A DNA stretch of 7,710 nt, taken from NCBI GenBank assembly GCA_947165805.1, contig CAMVBT010000115.1, positions 1 to 7,710 of the forward strand, written 5' to 3'. Of this stretch, positions 1 through 6,410 are shown piece by piece. The stretch is from an uncultured Clostridia bacterium (GTDB taxonomy: Bacteria > Bacillota > Clostridia > Oscillospirales > Ruminococcaceae). The notes beneath the pieces were generated by a model. That model saw only the letters and a program-made list of their open reading frames with translations, was not told the DNA's origin and did not search any database. Numbering within the stretch: position 1 is the first letter of the stretch; each line of letters begins with the position of its first letter. The translations under genes were made by a program, and so were the position numbers.

Positions 1-2024
1 TGTTCAGCGACTATTCTTCTCTTGTACCGAAGATACCCGATGAGCTGATCGCTATGATAAACAACGAGCACGATCTTCACAAGCTCTTCGAGCTCATCGT
101 ATTCAATGTGTTCCTCAAGACCGAAGACAAACAGAAGCTCCTTGAAACGGGCAGCACCGAAAAGCGCATAAAGCTGCTCATAGCCATGCTCACCGAGGAG
201 ATAAAGATACTGCATTTTGAAGCGGAGATAAACGAGCAGATACGCGATTCTATCGACAGCAATCAGCGCGAATACATACTCCGCGAACAGATGAGAGCTA
301 TTTCCAAACAGCTCGGCGGCGGTGATGATTACGAGGAAGAAGGCTACGACTATACCGAGCGCATACAGGCTGTCGGTTTCCCGGAGGAAACGGAGGAAAA
401 GCTTCTCCGCGAAGTCAACAAGATGATGAAGCTTTCCGCTTCGTCGCAGGAATACGGCCTTATAAAGACCTACCTTGATTCTATACTCGAGATGCCGTGG
501 AACACCTATACAAATGATACCGTAGATATGGACAAAGCCGAAAAACAGCTCGAAAAAGACCACTACGGACTCAAAAAGGTCAAGGAACGCATACTCGAGA
601 TAATCTCCGTCAGAAAGCTGAACCCCGAGATAAAGAGCCAGATCATCTGTCTTGTAGGTCCTCCCGGTGTCGGCAAGACATCTGTGGGCAGATCGATAGC
701 TGCCGCTCTCGGCAGGAACTATGCCCGTGTTTCGCTCGGCGGAGTCCGCGACGAAGCCGAGATACGCGGTCACCGCAAAACCTATGTCGGCGCTATGCCC
801 GGCAGGATAGTCAATGCAATAAAGCACGCGAAATGTATGAACCCGGTGATCCTGTTCGACGAGATAGACAAAATGGGCAGTGATTATAAGGGCGATCCCG
901 CTTCGGCTATGCTCGAAGTGCTTGACCCGGAGCAGAATTCCACCTTCACGGATCATTATTTCGAGATACCGATAGACCTCAGCGATGTGCTGTTCATCAC
1001 GACTGCCAATACGACCGACACTATCCCCGCTCCCCTGCTCGACCGTATGGAAGTCATCGAACTGTCGAGCTACACGCGCGAAGAGAAATTCAACATAGCA
1101 AAGAAACACCTTATCCCCAAGCAGCTGAAAAAGCACGGTGAGACACGCCGTACTTTAAAGATAAACAACAAAGCTCTGTACGCCATGATCGACGGGTATA
1201 CAAAGGAAGCGGGAGTCCGCGGTCTTGAAAAGAAGATAGCGTCCGTATGCAGAAAAGCCGCAAGGAAGCTTGTCGGCGGCGAAAGCTGTGTTTCGGTCAC
1301 CGACACGAATATAAAGGACTTCCTCGGTGTTCCGAAGTACCTGAACGATATGGTCTCAAAGGTCGACGAAACAGGCATAGTCACAGGACTTGCGTGGACA
1401 TCGGCGGGCGGCGTTACCATGCCGCTTGAGGTGCTGGTAATGGAAGGCTCCGGAAAAGTCGAGGTGACAGGCTCGCTCGGTGATGTAATGAAGGAGTCGA
1501 GCAAAATAGCGGTGAGCCTTGTAAGGAGCATCGCGAACAACTACAGCATCGACCCGGATTTCTATAAGAACAAGGACCTTCATATACACGCTCCCGAAGG
1601 CGCAGTGCCGAAGGACGGTCCTTCTGCCGGAGTTACCATGACCACAGCCCTCGTTTCGGCTCTGTCCGGTATGCCGGTAAAACACGATGTCGCGATGACA
1701 GGTGAGATCACGCTTCACGGCAAGGTGCTCCCTATCGGCGGCCTCAAGGAAAAATCCATGGCAGCCTATAAAGCCGGCATCAAGACGGTCATTATACCCA
1801 AGGAGAACGAGCCCGACCTTGAAGAGATCGACAATGTCGTAAAGGACAGTCTTGATTTCATTCCCGCGGAAAAGATACAGACCGTGCTCGATAACGCCCT
1901 CGTGTTCCCGAAGACACGGAAAAAGAAGGATACTCCCGCGAGAAGAGGCAGACCGCCGAAGACCGCGGTGCGCAGAAAGCCGGAAAGCTCGCCCTCCGCG
2001 ACCATTTCGACTTCCGAGAAGTAA
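1..2024 (+). CDS. lon: ATP-dependent protease Lon (LonA type), 5' partial
   Basis: Lon is a cytosolic homo-hexameric AAA+ serine protease that unfolds and degrades misfolded and regulatory proteins. The frame is open to the left edge (first complete codon at 3), so the ATG at 54 is internal. From motif spacing against E. coli Lon, about 137 N-terminal residues lie outside. The visible 673 residues hold, in order, the end of the LON substrate-binding domain, a helical region containing [18 protein letters not shown] sequence, Walker A GPPGVGKT (657-680), Walker B VILFDEID (846-869), a [10 protein letters not shown] sensor-2 region, and the protease domain. The protease domain has PKDGPSAG with catalytic Ser at codon 1623-1625. 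The catalytic Lys, second Lys of GGLKEK, is at 1752-1754, exactly 43 residues later as in E. coli S679/K722. The protease therefore looks active. The C terminus runs about 27 residues longer than E. coli Lon and is basic. engB follows after 11 bp, the Bacillus-like order, suggesting co-transcription. The promoter is outside the window. Confidence 0.97.
   Translation, partial: FSDYSSLVPKIPDELIAMINNEHDLHKLFELIVFNVFLKTEDKQKLLETGSTEKRIKLLIAMLTEEIKILHFEAEINEQIRDSIDSNQREYILREQMRAISKQLGGGDDYEEEGYDYTERIQAVGFPEETEEKLLREVNKMMKLSASSQEYGLIKTYLDSILEMPWNTYTNDTVDMDKAEKQLEKDHYGLKKVKERILEIISVRKLNPEIKSQIICLVGPPGVGKTSVGRSIAAALGRNYARVSLGGVRDEAEIRGHRKTYVGAMPGRIVNAIKHAKCMNPVILFDEIDKMGSDYKGDPASAMLEVLDPEQNSTFTDHYFEIPIDLSDVLFITTANTTDTIPAPLLDRMEVIELSSYTREEKFNIAKKHLIPKQLKKHGETRRTLKINNKALYAMIDGYTKEAGVRGLEKKIASVCRKAARKLVGGESCVSVTDTNIKDFLGVPKYLNDMVSKVDETGIVTGLAWTSAGGVTMPLEVLVMEGSGKVEVTGSLGDVMKESSKIAVSLVRSIANNYSIDPDFYKNKDLHIHAPEGAVPKDGPSAGVTMTTALVSALSGMPVKHDVAMTGEITLHGKVLPIGGLKEKSMAAYKAGIKTVIIPKENEPDLEEIDNVVKDSLDFIPAEKIQTVLDNALVFPKTRKKKDTPARRGRPPKTAVRRKPESSPSATISTSEK
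1911..2021 (+). other. Basic C-terminal extension of Lon with AT-hook-like motif
   Basis: Beyond the end of the Lon protease fold, the last ~37 codons encode a Lys/Arg/Pro/Ser-rich and probably disordered tail. It starts with KTRKKK, carries RRGRPPK at 1941-1961, then a second basic patch (VRRK), and ends Ser/Thr-rich. RGRP flanked by basic residues is the core of the AT-hook, a minor-groove DNA-binding motif. Lon proteins are known to bind DNA, but usually not through such a tail. DNA binding here is an inference from the motif only. Confidence 0.6.
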
Positions 2025-2035
2025 AAAGACAGGAT

Positions 2036-2632
2036 ATGAATTACAACAAAGCAGAATTTACCGCCTCTTACGGCATTTTTAAGCAGATACCGCGTTCCGA
2101 CAGGCTTGAATTCGCGTTTTCCGGCCATTCAAATGTCGGGAAATCCTCGCTCATCAACAAGCTCCTGAACCGCAGATCGCTCGCGAGAGTAAGCGCCACG
2201 CCCGGAAAGACTTCTACGATCAACTTCTTTTCGGTGGACAGCATCTATATCGTAGACCTGCCCGGCTACGGATACGCGAAGGTAAGCAAGAACGAAAAAC
2301 AGCGGTGGGCGGAGCTCATCGAAGGCTATCTTCACGACGAAAGAGACCTTGCGCTCGTATTTCAGCTCATTGATTTCCGCCATAAGCCTACCGAAGACGA
2401 TATCATGATGATCGACTTCCTTATTGACAGCGGGATACCCTTTGTGATAGTGCTCACAAAGGCAGACAAGATGAAGAAAAAAGAGCGTGAAGCACGGCTG
2501 GAAGCATTCAGGACAGAGATACCTTGCTTTGAGGATATAACCGTTATCGAGTTTTCAGCCGAGACCGGTGAGGGCGCCGATAAGATAAGAGCTATAATAG
2601 ATGATATTGCCGAAGGTGAACAGGATGTCTGA
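2036..2632 (+). CDS. engB: Ribosome biogenesis GTPase EngB (YsxC/YihA family)
   Basis: This is a small TRAFAC-class GTPase. In B. subtilis and E. coli the family is essential and acts in assembly of the large ribosomal subunit. The 198-residue length is normal. G-motifs in order are: G1 GHSNVGKS (residues 30-37), the switch-I region ATPGKTSTINFF (54-65) with the G2 Thr, G3 DLPG (74-77) followed by YGYAKVS, the family-typical IDFRHKPTEDD (112-122), G4 TKAD (141-144) and G5 SAE (174-176). The ATG at 2036 gives the usual short N-terminal lead and has no in-frame start upstream. Its ribosome binding site is poor (ACAGG, 2-3 nt from the ATG), so translation may depend on ribosomes leaving lon 11 bp upstream. 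One oddity is His at residue 31, where most family members have Arg (GRSNVGKS). The family assignment is secure. Confidence 0.96.
   Translation: MNYNKAEFTASYGIFKQIPRSDRLEFAFSGHSNVGKSSLINKLLNRRSLARVSATPGKTSTINFFSVDSIYIVDLPGYGYAKVSKNEKQRWAELIEGYLHDERDLALVFQLIDFRHKPTEDDIMMIDFLIDSGIPFVIVLTKADKMKKKEREARLEAFRTEIPCFEDITVIEFSAETGEGADKIRAIIDDIAEGEQDV
2613..2619 (+). promoter_or_regulatory. Ribosome binding site deciding the start of the Cys-rich protein
   Basis: AAGGTGA lies inside the 3' end of engB and is 5 nt upstream of the ATG at 2625. It matches the anti-Shine-Dalgarno sequence over six or seven bases. The upstream in-frame ATG at 2601 has no comparable site, so 2625 is the better start. Confidence 0.75.
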
Positions 2633-2996
2633 AAGAACGGAAAGAGCGATAAATAACCACAAGAACTTCTATACCTGCTCCGGCGCTGTAATGTGCGCAT
2701 TCTGCGACCTCGCGGGGATGTCCGAACAGGAGGCAGGAACAGCCGCGATGCCGTTTGCCGGCGGCAGACAGGGCAAATGCGGAGCTGTGCTTGCCGCGGA
2801 ATATATCATAAACAAAGTTTGCGGTGACGATCCGGAGCCCCGCATAAAACAGTTTGAAGACAGGTTCACCGGAATGAACGGTTCTCTTCTCTGCTCAGAG
2901 CTTAAAGGCAGACTTACCGGAAAGCCTCTGCGTTCATGCAGAGGCTGCGTCACCGACGCCGCACAGCTTCTTGATGAGATACTTGATATAAAATAG
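2625..2996 (+). CDS. C_GCAxxG_C_C family-type small cysteine-rich protein
   Basis: This is a 123-residue soluble protein with eight cysteines (18, 24, 27, 52, 66, 90, 105, 108), no signal peptide and no membrane segment. The layout resembles the C_GCAxxG_C_C family common in anaerobic Firmicutes: an early Cys before a helix (YTCSGAVMCAF), a glycine-rich turn (FAGGRQGKCGAV), a later Cys (LLCSEL) and a final C-x2-C (CRGCV) near the C terminus. The function of that family is not established. The cysteine pattern suggests metal or Fe-S binding, or redox-active thiols, but this is inference. The start is set by a strong AAGGTGA site; an ATG at 2601 would add eight residues. The gene overlaps the end of engB by 8 bp, so the two are probably translationally coupled at the end of the lon-engB unit. 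Confidence 0.75.
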   Translation: MSERTERAINNHKNFYTCSGAVMCAFCDLAGMSEQEAGTAAMPFAGGRQGKCGAVLAAEYIINKVCGDDPEPRIKQFEDRFTGMNGSLLCSELKGRLTGKPLRSCRGCVTDAAQLLDEILDIK

Positions 2997-3029
2997 TTTT
3001 TTGGGGCGGATCGTTATATCTGCCCATTC

Positions 3030-3054
3030 TGCTTTGAAAAGGCACTGTTTTTTT
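3030..3054 (+). terminator. Putative weak intrinsic terminator after the lon-engB unit
   Basis: TGCTTT (3030-3035) can pair with AAGGCA (3039-3044), with one G-T wobble and a GAA triloop. Three bases later comes a run of seven T residues (3048-3054). The position, 34 bp after the last stop, fits a terminator. The stem is short and poor in GC, so it may be inefficient. Confidence 0.4.
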
Positions 3055-3064
3055 GTGCAATGAT

Positions 3065-3082
3065 ACGATATTTCGTTTTTTT
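3065..3082 (+). terminator. Second possible mini-terminator
   Basis: ACGA (3065-3068) and TCGT (3073-3076) form a 4-bp stem around TATT, running directly into seven T residues (3076-3082). The stem is too short to be convincing alone. Placed in tandem with the preceding hairpin, it may help end transcription. Confidence 0.25.
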
Positions 3083-3113
3083 CAGCATTTTCGGCAATTA
3101 ATGCGCAACCTTT

Positions 3114-3142
3114 ATGACATTTTTTGCGTTTAAATATATAGA
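3114..3142 (+). promoter_or_regulatory. Candidate sigma-A promoter for the ABC operon
   Basis: A -35 element ATGACA (3114-3119, five of six bases matching TTGACA) is followed after 17 bp by TATAGA (3137-3142, four of six matching TATAAT). TATATA at 3135-3140 is an alternative -10 with a 15-bp spacer. Transcription would begin near 3149, giving a leader of about 20 nt that still contains the ribosome binding site. The arms of the inverted repeat CGCAA/TTGCG flank the -35 element and could be an operator, but this is speculative. Confidence 0.45.
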
Positions 3143-3159
3143 GACAGAAAAAGAAAGAC

Positions 3160-3165
3160 GGTGAG
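3160..3165 (+). promoter_or_regulatory. Ribosome binding site supporting a TTG start
   Basis: GGTGAG lies just upstream of TTG at 3169. No in-frame ATG occurs before the Walker A region, and a start at 3169 gives the normal N terminus for this ATPase family. TTG is therefore the likely initiation codon. Confidence 0.7.
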
Positions 3166-3168
3166 AAA

Positions 3169-3927
3169 TTGGCCTTCATAAAAGTCCACAATCTTCGCAA
3201 GGTCTACCGCATAGGAAATGAAAAGGTCTATGCGCTGAAAAACATAGATCTTGAGATCGAAGAGGGAGAGATATGCTGTATCCTCGGTACGTCCGGTTCG
3301 GGCAAGTCTACCCTGCTGAATATGCTGGCGGGGCTGGAAAAGCCAACAAGAGGAGATATCTTCATAAACGGGACGAATATATCCCTTTTGTCGGAAAGCA
3401 AGCTCGCGAGCTTCAGGCAGCAGAATACAGGGTTCATATTCCAGTCATACAACCTGATATCGCAGTTCAACGCTCTCGAAAACGTCGGTATGCCGCTGAT
3501 GTTCAAGGGTATGCCGCGAAAAAAACGTGACAGGCTGTCGGCTAAAATGCTCGACCTTGTCGGACTCGGCAAGAGAATGAAGCACCGGCCCAACCAGATG
3601 TCGGGCGGTCAGCAGCAGAGAGTCGGAATAGCCCGCGCGTTCGTCGCCAAACCGAAAGTCGTTTTCGCAGATGAACCGACCGGGAACCTTGATACCAAAA
3701 CTACCGACGATGTAATGAGACTTATGGTGCGTATGTGCCGCAAGTACAATATCACGCTGATAGTCGTTACTCACGACATTGAGATAGCGCGGTATACAGA
3801 CAGGATAGTTCATATAATAGACGGAGAGATAACGAGCATCGAAGCCAATGATTCCGTCTATAAAGCCGAAGACGAACAAAACGATCAGACCGATAATAAA
3901 ACGAAAAGAGAGGACGACCAAAAATGA
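3169..3927 (+). CDS. ABC transporter ATP-binding protein, MacB/LolD type
   Basis: This cytosolic ATPase subunit energises a type VII (mechanotransmission) ABC system. All motifs are intact over 252 residues: Walker A GTSGSGKST (40-48), Q-loop FQSYNLI with Gln92, signature SGGQQQR (145-151), Walker B VVFADE (164-169) with catalytic Glu169, D-loop GNLD (172-175) and H-loop His202 (VVTHD). The motif set NTGFIFQSYNL and ADEPTGNLDT is typical of the LolD/MacB/FtsE group. After the fold ends near residue 225 there is a charged tail rich in Asp, Glu, Lys and Gln (226-252), which LolD-sized proteins lack. Translation starts at TTG. The stop overlaps the next start in an ATGA (3924-3927), so this subunit is coupled to the surface protein, and its permease partner is two genes on. 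The family is secure; the substrate is unknown. Confidence 0.95.
   Translation: MAFIKVHNLRKVYRIGNEKVYALKNIDLEIEEGEICCILGTSGSGKSTLLNMLAGLEKPTRGDIFINGTNISLLSESKLASFRQQNTGFIFQSYNLISQFNALENVGMPLMFKGMPRKKRDRLSAKMLDLVGLGKRMKHRPNQMSGGQQQRVGIARAFVAKPKVVFADEPTGNLDTKTTDDVMRLMVRMCRKYNITLIVVTHDIEIARYTDRIVHIIDGEITSIEANDSVYKAEDEQNDQTDNKTKREDDQK
3908..3914 (+). promoter_or_regulatory. Ribosome binding site of the surface protein gene
   Basis: GAGAGGA sits inside the 3' end of the ATPase gene, 9 nt before the ATG at 3924. It supports efficient re-initiation at the ATGA overlap. Confidence 0.65.
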
Positions 3928-4004
3928 TTTCTTTGAAAAAGATCGCCGCAGGATTTCTCGCGGCAGCTATCACTGCCTGCTCCTTCACGGCGGTGACTTA
4001 CGCA
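3924..4004 (+). other. Signal sequence with possible lipobox
   Basis: The first 27 residues show a short n-region with two lysines, a hydrophobic core rich in Ala, Ile, Leu and Phe, and then I-T-A-C at 16-19, which fits the lipobox pattern [LVI][ASTVI][GAS]C. A signal peptidase I site after TYA (residue 27) is equally plausible. Sequence alone does not decide between a lipidated Cys19 and a free N terminus. Confidence 0.65.
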
Positions 4005-6410
4005 AACAATGAGCCCGCACTCAATGAGGAACAACAGGAAGATAACGAGTCTTTACCGTTGCTTGCTATAAAAGGAAGCAACCAGTATATTATGAAAGCC
4101 GGGTACGGTTCCCTGCTCCCCATTTCGCTATACTCAAAAGTAAAATGCGATTTCTCTTGCATAAAACTGTCGTTGAGTTCGGAAAACACCGATCTTGCTG
4201 TCAGTGAGGAAGAAATAACATTATCGAATTTAACACAGACGCCCGATTTCCGTATCAATGTATCCAAAACAGCCACAGCCGGAGATTATCCGGTCATTCT
4301 TACCGCCAAGATATATAACGACGCGGGAACTCTTGTGGATACACAACAGCTTACTTACAAGATCACGGTCACAAACGATCTTGATGTTACCGGTCTCAAT
4401 ATAGTTTCATGGAAAGCAAGCAAAGAGCCCGTAAAGCCCGGTGATGCCTTCGATATTACCGTTACTCTGAAGAATACAAGCGGTGTTGATATAAAGGACG
4501 CAGAGCTTGAGCTTACCGGACTTGACTCATCGAAATTCATACTCGACAAAGGCTTTTCAAAGCAGTATGTCACGATCGAAAACAACAGAACGGGAAGCGT
4601 GAAGTTCTCTCTCATAGCGCAGAGCGGCATAGCCTATGTCCGCGAAACGCTCGGTCTTTCGCTTTCCTATACCCTCGACAAGAAAAAGCCCGACCTTGCG
4701 CGTCAGACAAGCACCTCTATAATCCTGAAATGCGAACCGGGCGCGGGCAAGAGCACCACTGAATTCGGACCCCATGACCTCACAATGACCGGATACAGCA
4801 CAAATGTTTCCGATATCAGGAACGGCACCAAATTCACACTTACGCTTGAATTAAAGAACAACAGCAAATATGATATCTCCGGAGCCCGTATCGGTGTAAG
4901 TCCCGACGGCTCGAAATTCACGCTCGATAAGGGTCTCGGCTATGCGGATACCGATATAAAGGCAGGCGCGTCGAAGAAGATATCCTTTGACCTTATCGGC
5001 TGTGCGGGTATTGCGTCAATAAGAGAAAGCATACCTGTGGTCATCGAATTCGCCGGTCACAGCTCCACAGTCAATGCGACCATCGCCTGTGTGCCCGCGG
5101 CGGAAAAGACTACCGAGGGCGCAAGCAAATATGATCTCACTCTTACGGATTATTCGATAAGTGTGTCCTCTGTCGGCGAGAATACGCCTTTCAACCTTAC
5201 CCTTACTTTCACGAACAGCAGCAGCAAGGCTATCGAAAAGGCGCGTATCAACATCAATAATCTTGACGGTTCCAAATTCGCCGCGGACAGCGGTCTCACC
5301 TATAAGGACATAAGCTTGTCGGCAGGAGAAACAAAGCAGGTGACATTCTCGCTCATCGGCTGCTCCGGACTCTCTTCCGTAAGAGAAGTCATTCCGATCG
5401 AAATAAACTACGGCGATATCTCTTCTACCGTGTACGCCACCGTTCCCTGTGTTCCCAAGAGCAGTACAGGCACCGGTGAGGACGGAGAAAAGATCTTCGC
5501 TCCCAACATCATCATCGAAAGCTATGAGTTCGGCGGCGAATACGTCACAGCCGGTGAGCAGTTCCCGCTTACCGTGGTGATAAAAAATACCGCTTCTTCC
5601 GCCACTATCGAAAACCTTAAAGTAAATATCAACGGAAGCGCTTCCCGTATCGACGGCAGCATGGCCTTCTCCCCCGCCAATTCTTCCAACTCGTTCTTCT
5701 TTGAGAAGATCGCTCCCAAAGCTATGGAAACTATCAATATCGATTTCCTCGCAAAAGCGGACGCTACTCCTAACAGCTATCCGATAGAAATAACTTTCGC
5801 TTATGAATATTCCGTAGGCAAGGAGCGTTTCCAGGCAGCGGGCTCCACGGAAAGTATCACTATACCGCTTCGTCAGGAGGACAGACTGACTATAAACGAC
5901 CCCGAGCTCCCGGGCTGGGCGGTATCCGTCGGCGAAATGGTCTCCATCAGCACAAGCATAGTGAACAAGGGCAAGAGCGGAGTTTATAACGTTACGGCGA
6001 CGATCGAGGGCGACGGCTTCACTCCCGAGACCGCTTCGTACTACATAGGCAATATCAACAGCGGTACGGAAGAATATTACGACGCAAAGCTCACACCGTT
6101 CATGGACGGCGAAATATCCGGCGAGATCGTATTCACATACGAGGACGCAAACGGCACCGGCAAGGAAAAGCGCATCCCGTTCACATTCACAGCTATGACT
6201 ATGGACTTCGGCGGAATGGATATGGGATTTGATATGGAAGACGGCATGATGCCCGATGAACCGCCCGCCGAGGAAGGTATGCCGGTCTGGGCGTGGTTCC
6301 TCATCGGCGGAGGCGCGCTTATCATCGTTATAGTTGTTATCGTGATAATCGTCGCTGTCGTGAAGAAGAAAAAAGCTGCGGAATTAGAGGCTGACGATGA
6401 AGATCTATGA
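3924..6410 (+). CDS. Membrane-anchored multi-domain surface protein (CARDB/NEW3, COG1361-like) of the ABC system
   Basis: This 828-residue exported protein has an N-terminal signal sequence (MISLKK, hydrophobic 7-18, possible lipobox ITAC at 16-19 or signal peptidase I cleavage after Ala27). Next come a first beta-rich domain (about 46-150) and three related domains beginning near residues 153, 284 and 403. Two more divergent domains begin near 524 and 655. A Met-rich acidic linker (758-786) precedes one transmembrane helix (788-813), a KKKK stop-transfer and a short acidic cytoplasmic tail. Signatures such as PGDAFDITVTLKNTSG and GEQFPLTVVIKNT are typical of CARDB/NEW3 Ig-like folds in COG1361 proteins. 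Almost the whole protein should lie outside the membrane. It overlaps the ATPase gene by 4 bp and the permease gene by 14 bp, so it is probably a dedicated partner of the transporter, in the place of a MacA-like adaptor. It has no HlyD lipoyl or hairpin motifs. Its exact role is unknown; alternatives are a substrate-capture ectodomain or a wall-spanning scaffold. Confidence 0.85.
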   Translation: MISLKKIAAGFLAAAITACSFTAVTYANNEPALNEEQQEDNESLPLLAIKGSNQYIMKAGYGSLLPISLYSKVKCDFSCIKLSLSSENTDLAVSEEEITLSNLTQTPDFRINVSKTATAGDYPVILTAKIYNDAGTLVDTQQLTYKITVTNDLDVTGLNIVSWKASKEPVKPGDAFDITVTLKNTSGVDIKDAELELTGLDSSKFILDKGFSKQYVTIENNRTGSVKFSLIAQSGIAYVRETLGLSLSYTLDKKKPDLARQTSTSIILKCEPGAGKSTTEFGPHDLTMTGYSTNVSDIRNGTKFTLTLELKNNSKYDISGARIGVSPDGSKFTLDKGLGYADTDIKAGASKKISFDLIGCAGIASIRESIPVVIEFAGHSSTVNATIACVPAAEKTTEGASKYDLTLTDYSISVSSVGENTPFNLTLTFTNSSSKAIEKARININNLDGSKFAADSGLTYKDISLSAGETKQVTFSLIGCSGLSSVREVIPIEINYGDISSTVYATVPCVPKSSTGTGEDGEKIFAPNIIIESYEFGGEYVTAGEQFPLTVVIKNTASSATIENLKVNINGSASRIDGSMAFSPANSSNSFFFEKIAPKAMETINIDFLAKADATPNSYPIEITFAYEYSVGKERFQAAGSTESITIPLRQEDRLTINDPELPGWAVSVGEMVSISTSIVNKGKSGVYNVTATIEGDGFTPETASYYIGNINSGTEEYYDAKLTPFMDGEISGEIVFTYEDANGTGKEKRIPFTFTAMTMDFGGMDMGFDMEDGMMPDEPPAEEGMPVWAWFLIGGGALIIVIVVIVIIVAVVKKKKAAELEADDEDL
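4380..4739 (+). repeat. Ig-like repeat domain 1 of the surface protein
   Basis: This unit starts with LDVTGLNIVS and contains FDITVTLKNTSG, LDSSKFILDKGF and FSLIAQSGIAYVRE. It lines up with the next two units at DGSKF..D.G and SLIG..G...RE, but is more divergent. It has Gln-Ser where the other two have Gly-Cys, keeping only the C-terminal Cys (residue 270). Confidence 0.65.
4773..5096 (+). repeat. Ig-like repeat domain 2 of the surface protein
   Basis: This unit has HDLTMTGYS at its start, then FTLTLELKNNS, DGSKFTLDKGL, DLIGCAGIASIRE and a terminal CVP. Aligned by eye with the following unit, about half of the ~107 residues are identical, so the two look like a relatively recent tandem duplication. 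Cysteines are at 360 and 389. Confidence 0.75.
5130..5456 (+). repeat. Ig-like repeat domain 3 of the surface protein
   Basis: This unit has YDLTLTDYS, FNLTLTFTNSS, LDGSKFAADSGL, SLIGCSGLSSVRE and a terminal CVP. It matches the previous unit along its whole length. Cysteines at 480 and 509 have the same 29-residue spacing as 360 and 389 in that unit, consistent with a conserved intradomain disulfide. Confidence 0.75.
6285..6374 (+). other. C-terminal transmembrane anchor of the surface protein
   Basis: Residues 788-813 form an uninterrupted hydrophobic stretch (WAWFLIGGGALII, then an Ile/Val run) followed by four lysines (814-817). By the positive-inside rule the C terminus is cytoplasmic and the large N-terminal part faces outward. 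Confidence 0.9.
6386..6390 (+). promoter_or_regulatory. Ribosome binding site of the permease gene
   Basis: AGAGG, located within the end of the surface protein gene, is 6 nt upstream of ATG 6397. It favours this start over the in-frame ATG at 6412. Confidence 0.65.

Larger units (their letters stand above)
2997..3168. other. Intergenic region between the lon-engB unit and the ABC operon
   Basis: This 172-bp AT-rich gap is the only substantial non-coding stretch. It contains a 7-bp imperfect hairpin without a downstream T-run (GGGCGGA 3004-3010 with TCTGCCC 3019-3025), two short hairpins each followed by seven T residues, an inverted repeat CGCAA-N15-TTGCG (3104-3128), and a candidate promoter. 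No small ORF with a convincing start was seen. Confidence 0.7.

Noticed and set aside
54..56. ATG as the true start of lon
   Set aside because: The frame stays open to the window edge, and codons 3-53 encode sequence resembling the LON domain (KIPDEL-like region). The start is therefore upstream of the window.
1070..1540. 156-codon open frame on the minus strand inside lon
   Set aside because: It lies wholly inside the conserved Lon AAA+ and protease coding sequence. Its translation is Ser/Phe/Pro-rich without recognisable motifs, as expected of a codon-bias shadow.
1766..2128. 120-codon minus-strand frame across the lon-engB junction
   Set aside because: It spans two well-supported genes on the opposite strand and shows no protein family features.
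2601..2624. Earlier ATG for the Cys-rich protein
   Set aside because: It would enlarge the overlap with engB to 32 bp and lacks a ribosome binding site, whereas 2625 has AAGGTGA at 5 nt.
3004..3025. GGGCGGA/TCTGCCC hairpin as the main terminator
   Set aside because: The stem is good (7 bp with one wobble), but it is preceded rather than followed by a T-run, and the other strand would give an A-run. It does not fit an intrinsic terminator in either direction.
2997..3168. Riboswitch or small RNA in the intergenic gap
   Set aside because: Too short and AT-rich, with no conserved aptamer core recognised. The predicted leader after the promoter is only about 20 nt.
3445..3921. 158-codon open frame on the minus strand inside the ATPase gene
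   Set aside because: It is antisense to an intact ABC ATPase with all motifs present. Its product has no recognisable domain and no credible ribosome binding site was seen.
3924..6410. Surface protein as an LPXTG wall-anchored adhesin
   Set aside because: There is no LPXTG-like sorting motif before the hydrophobic C-terminal segment. The helix is followed by KKKK and an acidic tail, fitting a stable transmembrane anchor.
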